Assembly: GCA_026122225.1 (NCBI GenBank)
Contig: JANEZZ010002066.1
Span: forward strand, 186,001 to 250,000
DNA from: Heloderma charlesbogerti
Lineage: Eukaryota > Chordata > Lepidosauria > Squamata > Helodermatidae
DNA length: 64,000 nucleotides
Direction: 5' to 3'
Shown here: positions 10,884 through 22,684 of the stretch, one piece after another
Numbering within the stretch: position 1 is the stretch's first letter
How the letters are laid out: every line of letters starts with the position of its first letter
Made by a program: the position numbers and the translations under genes
The notes under the pieces: model-generated
What the model saw: only the letters and a program-made list of their open reading frames with translations
Told to the model about the DNA's origin: nothing
The model's database searches: none

Positions 10884-11006
10884 TAGGGATGGGCGGATTC
10901 CCTATCTGCTGGTCCAGCTGGGAATCCGCCTGCAGCAGGAGGTGATCCATCCCTCCCCCCAGAATCCTCAGGAGCCAGCTCTGCTCTGCGACAATCCTGT
11001 GGAGCT
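10884..11006 (+). mobile_element. Family A X-end remnant
   Basis: It starts TAGGGATGGGCGGATTCC and continues into CCATCCCTCCCCCCAGAATC and CCAGCTCTGCTCTGCG, the X-end block of A12. It stops abruptly after about 120 bp. A TGTGTGACTAG / CTAGTCACACA inverted pair flanks it instead of a direct TSD. Confidence 0.5.
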
Positions 11007-11897
11007 AGTCACACATTCTTGTGTGAACAGAATGATGGGCTAGATGGACCCTTGGGAAAGGTTGATATACATAATGTCAGAGGTGTAAATGGGCCATTTG
11101 TGCCTCTAATACTGCTTAGATCAGCCTTTCCCAGCCCTAATTTGTGCATATTTAAATATGAGCATTTTAAAGAACTCCTTTTTTGTAAAAACAAGATCAG
11201 GAAAATGGCGGGCACTCGTGGACAGGTCCAGGTGAGTGTGGGGAACATCCAGGAGGGTGTGAGCGGAGGCAAGCGAGGCCAGAAGCCCACAACATCCCTA
11301 AGGATGAGAGTTGATACTGAGTAAACACATTTATTTAGGCTTGAGCTGTAAGGTTTCTTTAATTGAACAACAGTCCTCATAATTTTAAGGAAGGATATGA
11401 AGGCTTCTTCTGAGGTAATATTTTCAGGCAAGCAAAATGAGGGACATATGAGAATTCCATCTGTGGCGGTTTTCAAGTTCGGCCCTGTGGATTTTGTTCC
11501 ATTTCCCCCCACTGGCATTGACTTAATCTGTAGTGAAACAAGCCAATATATGGATATGAGGCTGTTTTAAAATGGTGGCAATTTGTGCAATTTTTGTGGG
11601 TGGGGATCTTGAAATTTACATAAATGGTGTTGTATTTTTTTTTTAATGGCAATCTTGGGCAAGGACGCAGAATTACAAGTCTGCCTGTCCACTACACAGA
11701 GCCATACTGCCCTCCTGTAAATGACCTTGCCAGTTTCATCCTCCACTTTGGCACTTTCCCAGTGAAGGGGTGAGGGGAATTGACAACTTCTTTGACAAGT
11801 ACAGAATATGGTTCTCCTGGACTAAGCAAAGTAGTGTGTGGAGAAGATGAAAATGACAAGGGAATATATACCTCCCAGAGGCTACATAGCAGACAGG
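11007..11897. other. CR1-like scrap plus unassigned DNA
   Basis: GAATGATGGGCTAGATGGAC (11029-11048) is a widespread CR1-type 3' motif. The rest, to the start of A2, has no recognisable gene or repeat. The 169-codon minus-strand frame at 11009-11518 shows no family resemblance and spans the CR1 scrap. Confidence 0.45.
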
Positions 11898-12936
11898 TAG
11901 GGATGGTGGAGAATTCCGCCATGGATTTCAGTGAGGCCAAATGCACTGGCATTCGGCCCCCTGAAACCCATGGCAGAACATCCTCCCACCCCCCGCCCAC
12001 CCACAGAATCCCCCCGGGACGAAGCTTACCTGAAGCGGATGTTCCGGTGGTGGTGGCTCCAGCAGCGGCGGCAGCGGCAGCTGGCCTCTTGGCCGGCTGC
12101 TGCAGACTCAAATGGCGGCTGCTGTAGCAGCTGCCATTTGCGTCCGGCCAGGCTGCCGTGATAGGCTATGTAAGTATTTATGTAGCCTATCATGGCAAAG
12201 GCAGCCACGCAAATGGTGGCCACCATGCCATTTGTGTAGCTGCCTTTGTTGTGATAGGCTATGTAAATACTTACGTAGCCTATCATGGCAACAACAACAA
12301 AAATGTGTACGCAAATGGCGGCGGCTACGGCCGCCACCATTTGCATTCCCTTTTTTTCACTGTTTTAGCTTACGTAAATATTTACATAAGCTATTATGGC
12401 GAAAAAAAGGGGAATGCAAATAGGGTAGTGGGCGCCATTTGTGTTTCCCTTTTTTTCGCCATAATAGCTTACGTAAATATTTATGTAGGCTAAAACGGCA
12501 GGGAAAAAAGGAACACAAATAGCGCCCACTATGCTATTTGCGTTCCCCTTTTTTGTCCATTATAATGGAATGCAAATGGCGGCCACCGTGGCCGCACCTA
12601 TTTGCATATGCTGTTGTTGTTTTTTTGGCCTGCCCTGATAGGCTACGTAAATACTTATGTAGGCTATCATGGCAGCCTGGCTGGACGCAAATGGCGGCCA
12701 CTATGGCAGCTGCCATTTGTGTCCGCAGCAGCCTGTCCACAGCTGGAACTCTGGCTGCAGATGGCCCTGGCCAGCTGCTCCGCGGAGCTGCCGCGGAGTG
12801 GAGCCGGCCGGGCAGGATTCCGGGGGGGAGGACCGGATCACCTCCCCCCTGTCAAGGATTCTGGAGGGAGAGATGGAGTGCCTCCCCCCCCACGAATCAC
12901 ATCTGGAAAAAGGTAAATGAGTTTTGTACATCCCTA
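11898..12936 (-). mobile_element. Family A palindrome-array hAT-like MITE (A2), 1039 bp
   Basis: The Y end starts TAGGGATGGTGGAGAATTCC and holds the hairpin around GCACTGGCATTCGG. The X end finishes GAGTTTTGTACATCCCTA. Flanks CAGACAGG and CAGATACG match at 6 of 8. Palindromes centred near 12180, 12265, 12380, 12480 and 12655 share TTACGTA / TACGTAA cores. They alternate with AAATGGCGGC inverted pairs and inverted copies of GCAAATAG. This is among the longest and most complete copies here. Confidence 0.85.
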
Positions 12937-13229
12937 CAGATACGTAGACTTGAGATCATGCACACGTGCGATTGTGTGCACTTGGACGAGACCGCCAATG
13001 GGACATATTATTTAAAAATCATGATACCATTTGTGCAAATCCCATCCCGCAAATTGAGCAGAACCCCTCCCATGCACAAAACATTACCTGAATCAGAAAG
13101 ATAAAATCTGCCATAGTCTGCTGCCGCTTACCAAAAATGAAGATGCTATAGAATCCCATTGCACTTAAACAGAACAGAATTCCTAGCATGACATTTTCCT
13201 AAGAAAAACCAATGTTGATAAATCTAGCA

Positions 13230-13708
13230 TAGGGGTGTAGATCTATTTGGGGGGGGGGTTGACACCTACCAGGACCACCATCCCCTGACATCACCCCTTT
13301 TTTGTTGTTGATTTTTCCCTGTTCTCCCTGGTGCAGACAAGTCCCAACACCTGGAGATATCAGCAGGGAAGAGGGACAGGTGGACTCACCTGTGCAGGGA
13401 AGAGCATCCACTCTCCCTGGTGTGGGCAAGTCCCAGGGCTCACTTCCTGCTTCTTGCTGCCCTGCTGCTATCTCTGATCTGAGACAATGGCAGGGGGCCC
13501 ATTGCTGGCACATGTCAGCAAGAGAATCAGCACTATTATCTCTGATCTCAGATTGGCACCAGGAGGATACCCTCTGCGGAGATTTTTGAGGGGGTGGGGC
13601 TTGGAGCCCAAGCCCCACCTACTGGAGGAACCCCAAGAGGCTAGATGGGATGGATTGGGTGTATCCACAGGCCAGATTAGGCCAACAGGGCAGGGGTCTG
13701 CACCCCTG
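13230..13708. mobile_element. hAT-like MITE (L)
   Basis: Ends TAGGGGTGTAGATC and, complemented, CAGGGGTGCAGACCCC are imperfect inverted repeats. Flanks ATCTAGCA (13222-13229) and GACTAGCA (13709-13716) share 6 of 8. The middle has no palindromes or coding capacity that I recognise. Confidence 0.55.
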
Positions 13709-13773
13709 GACTAGCAGAATTGTTATGGTAGTGCCCCCCCATTACATTCCCATGTTGCCACCAAACATGGCAT

Positions 13774-14416
13774 TAGGGATGGCACAGGTGCCCAATTCAG
13801 TCTGGGAATCTGGCAGACCTGCTCCTGCCAGCACCCCTGAGCTCTGCTCACCAAGCCCCTGCCCCTTCTCACTCCCCGCCCATGCTCAGCGAATGGCCTG
13901 CACTCACTCCAGCAGCCTTGTTGAGCTTTGCAGTGGCCATTTTCTGAGAAATAAAGAGGCAATCACAAAAATGTGCACATTTGTGTACACACAAAAATTT
14001 GCATTTTGTGACTGCACATATTCATGCATGCAAAATGCATACTTTGTGAATGCACATATTTGCATATGCGCGAAAATGCATGTTTTATGAAAAATGCACA
14101 TTTTTGTACACAGACTAGTGTGTGCCTTTGCAAAAATGTGCATTTTTTTACACATTTTCATTTTACACATGAAAATATGTGCATTTGCAAAAATGTGCAT
14201 TTTCACGCATGCAAAAGCATGTGCGTTTTTGTGACCTCCATTTTTTTTTTTTTTTTAGAAACAGCGACTGTGGAGCTCAACAAGGCTGCTGGGGTGAGTG
14301 CGGGCTGCTTGCTGAGCATGACAGGGGCTTGAGCACGGTCCAGGGACTGGCAAGCAGGAGCAGGGGCTGGGCAGGAGTCCAGAGAACCCAGATGGTGGTG
14401 AGTTCTCACATCTCTA
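13774..14416 (+). mobile_element. Family G hAT-like MITE (G1)
   Basis: It starts TAGGGATGGCACAGGTGCC and ends GAGTTCTCACATCTCTA. Flanks CATGGCAT and TGTAGCAT match at 5 of 8, so the TSD is eroded. The middle (13960-14250) is a long imperfect palindrome made of TGTGCATTT / AAATGCACA units between GCTCAACAAGGCTGC-type arms. It shares this layout with G2. Confidence 0.65.
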
Positions 14417-15269
14417 TGTAGCATGAAGCAACATTTTGAAGAACCTGTGGAGTCCTGTCTTGATCTGAAGCACCTGTAGAATAACATGGGATATAAATAC
14501 AGTTTAACTCAAACCAGCCAAATTTCTCTGGGGACTCCACACTTCCCTGGTGTTGATTACTTGCACAGTTTTACTTTCATGTTCTACATAGACTTTCTGT
14601 TAGTGCACTGAAATGACTTGATAATGAAATGAATGCCTTTTATCTGCAGCAGAGCATTTGCACAGAAGACATAAGATTATATTTTACTGATTTTGATATT
14701 GTTGTCTAGAGCTGCAGCTAAAAAGAAAAGTGGTAATAAAAAGGCCTTTTAATGGTTAATTGGGAATGGGTAAAATGGGCAGAGACCTCCAATCCCACCC
14801 CAGACCCTCTTTCAAAGCAAGTGCATCCTTTTAATCCACTGTGTGAGAAGTCTTAAGATATAAGCACATACGGTTTAACATACAGGGAGGTTTCCAACCA
14901 GTCTCCCTCTGCTGACAGGAGGCATCCATCCATGAAACAGGGAGAGGATTTTCCAGTGATTCCCTCTCCTTCCTGCATCTCCCTGTGCCCTCCAAAATCT
15001 GCTTCAGAGGCTTAGTGGACCCTCTGGGGCAGATCTGAAAGGGCTAGGTTAGGGAAGTGCTACAACAAAAAACTCCAATTCTTTCAAGTTCTCCAGATTC
15101 CACTTCCAAGCTCATTCTGTCCCATGTCCATATCAGATTGCAATCTTGGGTCTTCCCTTTTTCCATGAGCATTTATGCTGCATGTTTGCATGCATATTTT
15201 CCCAAACGTATGCATTCTTCTCCCTTTTTATTACAGTGTGTTTGAGTGCATGCTATAGAAGACAATGTA
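14417..15269. other. Unassigned DNA
   Basis: No gene or repeat family recognised. Confidence 0.5.
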
Positions 15270-15676
15270 GGGAGCAATCCTATGGCCACTAGTCAGCAGC
15301 TAGACAGCCATTGGAGATGTGGTTTTCCAGGAACCAACCTCCCCCCTCCTTCCACGTTGCCTCACAGGCAACGCGGAATGGCCCCGTACTCCGCACTCGC
15401 AGGAGGAGCCCAGAGTGGCCAAAACGGGGCATTCCGGGGGGCGTTCCGGGGCGGGGAAGGCAGAAATGCTGGTACGACACATCCTATGTGTCATCCAGCA
15501 GCCTCCTCCCCCGCTCCACCTTTCTGAGGCTAGACAGCCGAAATCGGCTGTCAAGCCACAAATGCAGGGCAGGAGAAGCATGGAGGGAATGATCTCCTCC
15601 ATTCTTCTCTTGCCTTGCACTGGATAGGTTGCCTCCGAGTTCAGAGGTGGCTGCCTATCCCCATAGGATTGTGCCC
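15270..15676 (+). mobile_element. PIF/Harbinger-like MITE (H1)
   Basis: Terminal inverted repeats GGGAGCAATCCTATGG and, complemented, GGGCACAATCCTATGG span the ends. Flanking trinucleotides are GTA and TTA. The twin copy H2 has TAA on both sides, which fits the TWA target of PIF/Harbinger elements. About 407 bp; a second inner inverted pair (GGCTGTCTAG-like) follows the ends. Non-coding. Confidence 0.6.
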
Positions 15677-15679
15677 TTA

Positions 15680-16307
15680 GGGAGGGGGGTGTCCACAAAT
15701 CACATTGAAAGCTCAGAAATCTACAGACTTTGATCACATGTTCAGCTCATCAGGTATGAACTGGGTAAAACCTGGTAAAAAGAAGGAGGACAAGGACGAG
15801 GAGGAGGAGGAATGAAATGAATTTCTCATGCATCCCCAGCTGGGGTCTGAAGGGCAGAGAGCAATCCACCCAAAATCACCTCCCTCCCCATTTTGATGAT
15901 AGATGCCTTCTGTCAGTGGAAACCACCTATAAAGTTTGTCATATCTAGCTTTGCGAGCTCTTTTCATCAACTTTTCAACAGAACCAATTTTGATTTGAAA
16001 AGTGATCACTTTTCAAGCACTTTGTTGATTTCCTCCTCTCTGTCTCCTAGAGAAAGCGTCTCATGGTAAAATGTCATCATGCCTACTGCCATAGTCCAGA
16101 GATTGCTTCGTGTTTCTCACGCCCACCACCACCTTTTCGAACATTACAGATTTCTGATGCAATAAGCATTTTCATGTAAGAAACAGTGTGAATGTGTCTA
16201 TTTTGTGGCATTTATGCTAGAGCTGAACTGAAACGATTTACCCATGGATGCTTTTTCAGATGGAAAACAAAAACAACCCACCACCTCCTCAAATGTTGCA
16301 GAAGCAT
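15680..16307. other. Unassigned DNA
   Basis: No gene recognised. A purine-rich block lies at 15780-15815. Confidence 0.45.
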
Positions 16308-16392
16308 TATTACTATTACTATTATTTTTATTCCTATTATTATTGCTATTATTATTACTATTATTACTATTACTATTATTATTATTATTAAC
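16308..16392. repeat. (ATT)n microsatellite, LINE tail
   Basis: Imperfect ATT/ATTATT(C) run of about 85 bp at the 3' end of the minus-strand LINE fragment. The frames through it are Ile/Leu/Asn homopolymers and not genes. Confidence 0.9.
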
Positions 16393-16452
16393 ATTTCTAT
16401 ACTGCTCCACAGCCAAAGCTCTCTGGACAGTTTACAAATGTTAAGACATTAA

Positions 16453-16860
16453 GGGCGCAATCCTATCTAGATAGGCGGCCGCTCCGAACTCAGAGGCGAC
16501 CGCCTATCCAAAGCAAGGCAGGAGAAGCTTGGGGGGAGATCATTCCCTCCGAGCCTCTCCTGCCCTGCTATTTCTGCTAGACAGCCAATTTTGGCTGTCT
16601 AGCCACAGGAGGGGGGGCAGGAAGAGCAGGAGAGGAGGGTGCTGTACGACACATAGGATGTGTTGTACATGCAGATCCACTCTCCCTACCCCGGAACGTC
16701 CCCAGCCCCACCCCTTTTCAGCCTCTCCACGCTCCTCTTCCAAGCATGGAGGACAGGGCTTCTCCATGCTGCCTTGCAAGGCAGCGCAGACATAGAGGGA
16801 GGTCGGTTTTCTGGAAAACAACATATCCTATGGCCGTCTAGCTGCCATAGGATTGCTCCC
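16453..16860 (-). mobile_element. PIF/Harbinger-like MITE (H2)
   Basis: Ends GGGCGCAATCCTAT and, complemented, GGGAGCAATCCTATGG form the inverted repeat. TAA flanks both sides (16450-16452, 16861-16863), a 3-bp TSD as expected for PIF/Harbinger. It is inverted relative to H1, 408 bp against 407 bp, and shares its inner blocks. Confidence 0.7.
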
Positions 16861-17395
16861 TAAAAATACAATATACAGACTTTAAAAACCATGTACATAA
16901 AAACATATGGACAAACAACAAGTAACTAAAAACATCTCTGAACTAAAAACATTTTTTAAAAAGAAAAATCCAACAATGAAACGCGTCTTAAAACAACACT
17001 GCTTAAAAAGCATATACAAAAGTCAGCAAAGGGAACAGGAGTTCTACAAAGGGAAGGCCTGCTGGAATAACAGTGCCTTTAATGCCTGCTTCAAAACCTT
17101 CAACGAGGTCAGCAGGCACATTTCAACTGCAGGTCATTCCGCAACTGAGGGGCAGCAAATGAAAAGATCTTCTTGCGTCTGGCTGCCAGTCCCACATTAG
17201 GCAGCTGCAGCAGAGAGTCCTCGGAGGACCTTAGGCAGCGGACTAGGATGTTGCAGAGAAGGTGCTCCCTGAGGTACCTTGGACCTAGACCATGCAAGGC
17301 CTTAAGGGTAAGAACCAGCACTTTATATTTTGCTCGGAAACAATTTGGCAGCTGGTGTAAAGATTTTAAAACTGGTGGAGGGTCAGCATGACAGG

Positions 17396-19010
17396 GTCCT
17401 GTCTAGAAGGGGGGGGGATTCTTATTTGCTAAAGTTGGAAGAAGAAACTGCTAATAACAAGTCCAGCCAAAGAGCTGGACAGAAATGACAGAAATGTCAG
17501 AATGAGAAGTACGGCTTGACTGTACCCCCAACAACCCTGAATACCTCTGTTATTAGTTGCTGTACTATCATTCCTGTATTAACCAAGCTCAGATTGGCTG
17601 CTGATCCTTATGTAGCCAAAATGACACCACTGCCCCACACAAGAGGGAGGCACCAGCAGGCTTGGGGAGACTCAAAGGTTTGCAGAAATACATTTTTGTT
17701 TTAGAAAAACAAACAAACAACAACAACAAAATGAGGACTGGGCATGCCCAGTGGCCATGAAATATGAATGTCTGTTGGAATGGGGTGGGGGACTCAGGGG
17801 AAATGTAGTATCGTGGAAGAGAGCATAGCAGACTGGCTAGATCTTTGACTTGGAGCACTCCACATCACACCATTGCATGGGTTATTGCCTATTCCAGAGT
17901 TTGCTTAACTTTGCTCCTTTCTGTAGCTTTTCTTCTGCACGTTCTATGATCCTAATAGGCAATTGGCTTGTTGAGACTGGCTCTTTGTTCACCATTGCAA
18001 TTCTCAACTGGTCTGTTGAATTCCCATGAGTCTTTGCACCTCTTCAATTAGCTGGTAGGATGTTTCTCACTAGGCTACCCCACAGTGGTACTAACAGATT
18101 CATTTCCGGGTTCGCTTTCTCACCAGATCCACACCAACCTGTCAACTTGCCTTTGATTTTTACTCTAATTAGAATGTGGGGAGGGCCGAGATGAAGTCAG
18201 GTTATTTAAATTAGATGAGCAGTTCATAGATTGAAGGTGTTTGACACACAATGTACAAGTCCCTTGTCTTATCAATCTGAGATGGAGAATGCGTGAGGAC
18301 AACCAAAAACCGTGTTCCTTGACAAAAAAAGAGAGGATTAATAGCTGACATTAAAAAAAAAAATCATTTCCAATAATAAAAATATCATACACGGTGAACA
18401 TGGTCCAGCCAAAATTATGCAGTTGTTTGGAAGCCAAATTGATTGCAATTGGAGAGATTTAAGAATGTGCTTAATTAGCTCCCTCAAATCAATAGGACCT
18501 GAACGTGCTTCATTTAGGTTGGACTGTGTTCCATATGTAGTATTTGCAAGCAGATCCAAGATGATTTGCTGCCTGAGGTGAAGGAGAAAATGCCTCCCCT
18601 CCATTTGAGGTGAAGGACAAAGTGGTCCCCCTCCCATTCCATTTGTGGAAGCTGACCAGATCAGTCGTTGAAACTGACTTCAGTGCTAGCTTGTCCTTCT
18701 GCCTAATGGAAGAGCCTGTCCTGCTTGTTGTAACACAAAGAAATACATTTTTTTTTAAAAAAACATATTTCCCAGAGAGCCTGTGTCTTATTTCAATCTT
18801 CATTCCCAAATTCCACACATTTTATTCTGTTGTTATTACAAGAGTCACAATCTACCAGCTTGATATCTTGCCATAGCTGTTAATTAATGGTCCTTCCTAG
18901 CCATTGTTTCTGTGAAGTAATTGATCTTAATTTCCAGTGTTCAGCTAGCAATAGGTTCATAACAAATTCTCTTGTTGTTCTTGTTTTCTTCTTACACAGT
19001 AGCTTTCAAA
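17396..19010. other. Unassigned, unique-looking DNA
   Basis: No gene or repeat family recognised over 1.6 kb apart from short A and C runs. Confidence 0.5.
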
Positions 19011-19450
19011 CTATTCATTTATGTATGTATAAAATGCATTAGTTGCCTATAGCTAATAGCTCACAGGGTAATGTACAACACCATAAAATCCATATACATT
19101 AAATCAAAACATAAAACAAACAATTAAAAGCAGCAATCAATTTAAAGCAGCAAAGTCTAAAACAGGCATCACACACACACACATACTGTACATGGAGATA
19201 AAATTAGACAACATAGCAGCAGAAATAAAAGTGCTGAGAGAATAAAATGGTATTTGGTGCTGAAAAGATAATAAAGACGGTACCGGGTGGACCTCTTTGG
19301 GGAGGATATTCTATAATTGGGAGACGGGGGAAGGCTACTACTGAAAAGGACTGCAAAACCCCTAGCAGCTGTCTTTCCCCATCTGTAAGCTAGAATCACA
19401 GAGTTGGAAGTGACCTCCAAAGTCATCTAGTACAATTCCATGCCCATGCA
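19011..19450 (-). mobile_element. Degenerate LINE fragments (L2/CR1-like)
   Basis: 19011-19160 has the decayed look of the L2-like 3' region seen at 16.9 kb (repeated AAAACA, CAATTAAAAGCAGCAA). AGAATCACAGAGTTGGAAGT (19393-19412) is a common CR1-type 3' motif. A short CA repeat (19170-19183) separates them. Confidence 0.4.
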
Positions 19451-20161
19451 AGAAATTTACTGCTACAGCTACTGCATCCTGGATAGATGGCCATAAAAAC
19501 CACTAATGAAGGAAAGAAGGCCATTGGTACATAAACTGGAGCTTGATCCTTAGGGATCATTGACCCAAAACATGGGGTTTACCCCGGGTTTCTCCCTGGT
19601 TGTCAAATAAACAATGTAGTTCTCATCCAAAACGGATCACACCCTCATTCTAAGACCTATGCAAATCTGCAGCATGATGCATCAGCACCTGCGACGCGTT
19701 GGCACTTGCTCCACTTCCCATTCCAATCACTCCCAGGGTACATTTGTAATCCATGTGCCTATCGTCTCAGGATCAAAGCTGCATTTCATGTGGCTGGGCA
19801 TCTTATTCAGGATACAACAAGATAAATATAGACCAAAGGGCCTGAAATTATTTTTTGGATTATTCATCATGATGTTGATATAATTTTCACGATCTGGGAG
19901 AGATACCAAAAGCATTTATTCTGTAATATTCTTCTTCTGGAGTTTATTTATTTAGGAAAGAGTGATCTGTATAGGGAGATCTGGGGGAGGAAGTGGAGAG
20001 CCATCTCTCCACCCCTCCTCCAGCAATCCCGATACATATCACTCTTTGCTCACTGGTAGCAGTGGTGGGAAAAGAGCCTTCAGTATCAGGACCACTGGCG
20101 GAGTGATGGAGAGAGGAGGCGAGCTCAGTTCAGATCTGGGGGCCACATGTGGCCATGTATC
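19451..20161. other. Unassigned DNA
   Basis: No gene or repeat recognised. Confidence 0.45.
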
Positions 20162-20609
20162 TAGGGATGTCAGAGAAATCCGTAACAGAACCAAATAAAT
20201 TCAGATTTTCACGAATCCAAACCATGGATTACACAACAGATCAGCTTTACCCCTATTGCGCAGATTCTGCAGCATTTCGGATCGATTTTCTAACCTTCAG
20301 GAAGTTTGCACAAATTTCATCAGAGAAAATTACACAAAATAAACAAACAAACAAACAAACAAACAGCCCAAACTATGTATTTGTTTATTTATGAGCCATT
20401 TCCCTCATAGGCTAAAGCTTGAAAATGCTCATTTCAGGGGATTTGTGCGTTTTTGCATTTGCAAAATTGTGTATTTCCACAAACGTGAATTTGTGCAAAT
20501 TCAGAAACAAAAAAAATCCAATTGTCAATAGGAGGACAACAGAACTAAAGGTGCCTGACAATCCACGAAACACAGACGGAATAGATTTCACACAATCCAA
20601 ACATCCCTA
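20162..20609 (-). mobile_element. Family B hAT-like MITE (B4)
   Basis: It starts TAGGGATGTCAGAGAAATCC and ends CACACAATCCAAACATCCCTA, so the TGTGTAAAATC end of the family is on the right. The CATTTGCAAAATTGTG palindromic block is present. An (AAAC)n run lies at 20339-20365. The flanks match poorly (4 of 8). Confidence 0.65.
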
Positions 20610-21678
20610 TTCGCATCTCCACCCTAACAGCCAGCATTATTGCTAACCCACCTTCCCCTGCCTCGTTAAGGTCACCCATTAACCTCCATGCCAGCTGTTT
20701 GTAGGCCTCTGCTATCCATCAAAAACTAGCAATGGACAAACATGCAATGTTTGAGCTTGTTGAGCTTCTCTGAATTTTTCCTCAAAGCTCATTTTGTCTC
20801 GTTCACATTTCTGAATGCAAGTGGCTTTTTCTTTCCTTTTTTGGGTCAGGGAAAATGTGGATGGGGGGAACACATGCACATTATCAGACGTGCACACATG
20901 CATACTTTTGAATGTGAATGAAAGTTTGGGAAAGTGCTGAAATGTCCCAAGAACTGCATTCCTGCTTGTGTTCAGGGTAGGGGTGGACGAAAGTCCCTTA
21001 CCTGTCTCCGAAGGACGTTCGCGGTGGGGGGGAGGTGCTTCGTGGCTCCCCCCATGAAGTTCAGGCCGGGGGGGAGGCTTCCCGCCTTGCCCCGGCCGAA
21101 ATTCAGGTCGGGGAGGAAGCTTCCCGCCTCGCCCGGCCACGAACGCAAAAGTTTTTTTTAAAAAAACGCCCCCTGATAGGCTACGTGACGATTAACGTAG
21201 CCTATCACGGCTAGATCTGCAAAGTCAGCCGTGATAGGCTACGTCAATCGTCACATAGCCTATCACGGGTGACTTAAAAAAAAAAAAAAAGCGCGTACGC
21301 TAATGGCGGCCCCCATAGGGAGCCGCCATTCGCGTTCCTTATTCAGTCGCTGTAGTCTACGTAAATCTTTACGTAGACTACGGCAAAAATAAGGGCAACG
21401 CAAATAGCGTTGCCCTTAATTTCGCCGTAGTCTATGTAAATCTTTACGTAGACTACAGCGACCAAATAAGGAACGGGAATGGCGGCTCCCTGTGGGGGCC
21501 GCCATTATCCGTACACGCTTTTTTTTCTTTTTTTAAAAAGTCACCCGTGATAGGCTACGTGACGATTGACGTAGCCTATCACGGCTGACTTTGCAAATCT
21601 AGCCGGGATTGTTCAGTCGTTCAGTCGTGTCCGACTCTTCGTGACCCCATGGACCATAGCACGCCAGGCCTTCCTGTC

Positions 21679-22676
21679 TAGGGGTGGACGAAAGTGGCTT
21701 ACCTGTCGTTGAAGGCCGTTTGCGGTGGGGGGGAGCGCTTCGCTGATCCCCCAGCGAAGTTCAGGCCAGGGGGGGAGGCTTCCCGCCTCGCCCGGCTGAA
21801 ATTCAGGCCGGGGAGGAGGCTTCCCGCCTCGCCTGGCCGCGAACGTGGAAGTAAAAAAAAAAAAGCCCCCTGATAGGCTACGTGACGATTCACGTAGCCT
21901 ATCACGGCTAGATCTGCAAAGTCAGCCATGATAGGCTACGTGAATTGTCACGTAGCCTATCACGGGTGACTTTAAAAAAAAAAAAAAAAGCGTGTACGCG
22001 AATGGCGGCCCCCATAGGGAGCCGCCATTCGCGTTCCTTATTTGGTGGCTGTAGTGTACGTAAATGTTTACGTAGACTACGGCGAAAATAAGAGCAACGC
22101 TATTTGCAGATCTAGCCGTGATAGGCTACGTGAATCGTCACGTAGCCTATCAGGGGACGTTTTTTTTTTTTTTTCTTTGATTACAATGGCGGGGGCGGCA
22201 GCCGGTCGAAAGACCGGCTGCCGCTCCCGCCCCGCTCGAACACCGGACGAACACCGGCCCTTATTTTCGCCGTAGTCTACGCAAACATTTACGTAGACTA
22301 CAGCCACCAAATAAGGAACGCGAATGGCGGCTCCCTATGGGGGCCGCCATTCGCGTACGAGCTTTTTTTTTTTTTTTTTAAAGTCACCCATGATAGGCTA
22401 CGTGACGATTCACGTAGCCTATCACGGCTGACTTTGCAGATCTAGCCGTGATAGGCTACGTGAATCGTCACGTAGCCTATCAGGGGACGTGTTGTTGTTT
22501 TTTTCTTTGATTACAATGGCGGGGGCGGCAGCCGGGAGGGACATTCAGGGAAGGTAAGTCCCGTCCCGGGGGGGGCGGGGGGGGCGGAGGATTTCTCACC
22601 GAAACTTGTTCGGGGGGCCGAACGCGTTGGCGCTCGGCCCCCCGAAGTTTCGGGGAGAAATTCTCCGCCATCCCTA
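21679..22676 (+). mobile_element. Family A hAT-like MITE (A4), inserted in BovB, 998 bp
   Basis: Starts TAGGGGTGGACGAAAGTGG and ends AAATTCTCCGCCATCCCTA. The perfect TSD TTCCTGTC (21671-21678 and 22677-22684) is duplicated BovB sequence, since BovB reads GGCCTTCCTGTCCTGCGC across the empty site. At least seven TACGTGA/TCACGTA or TACGTAA/TTACGTA palindromes lie between 21870 and 22480. Inverted AATGGCGGC pairs and an outward donor AGGTAAGT (22552-22559) are present. It is closely similar to A3, which hosts the host LINE. Confidence 0.95.
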
Positions 22677-22684
22677 TTCCTGTC

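Larger units (their letters stand above)
16308..17395 (-). mobile_element. L2/CR1-type LINE 3' fragment, minus strand, split by H2
   Basis: On the minus strand, 17321-17109 reads VLTLKALHGLGPRYLREHL, equivalent to VLTFKTLYGSGPAYLKERL of the LINE at 35.4-40 kb. It is followed by untranslated sequence and the 3' end CAGAGAGCTTTGGCTG. The tail is an (AAT)n run (16308-16392). The Harbinger-like H2 interrupts it. Confidence 0.65.

Noticed and set aside
10884..11017. Inverted TGTGTGACTAG / CTAGTCACACA around the family A remnant as an extended terminal inverted repeat
   Set aside because: No other family A copy has it, and the right side lacks a family terminus; chance or local rearrangement explains it.
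11009..11518. 169-codon minus-strand frame as a gene
   Set aside because: It spans a CR1 3' scrap and unassigned DNA, and shows no recognisable domain or splice signals.
12112..12423. Open frames across family A palindromes (for example repeated IGYVNTYVAYHG and DRLRKYLRSLSW peptides on both strands)
   Set aside because: The peptides are translations of GATAGGCTACGTAA palindromes and recur wherever the element is, in either orientation and in several frames. They encode no plausible conserved protein.
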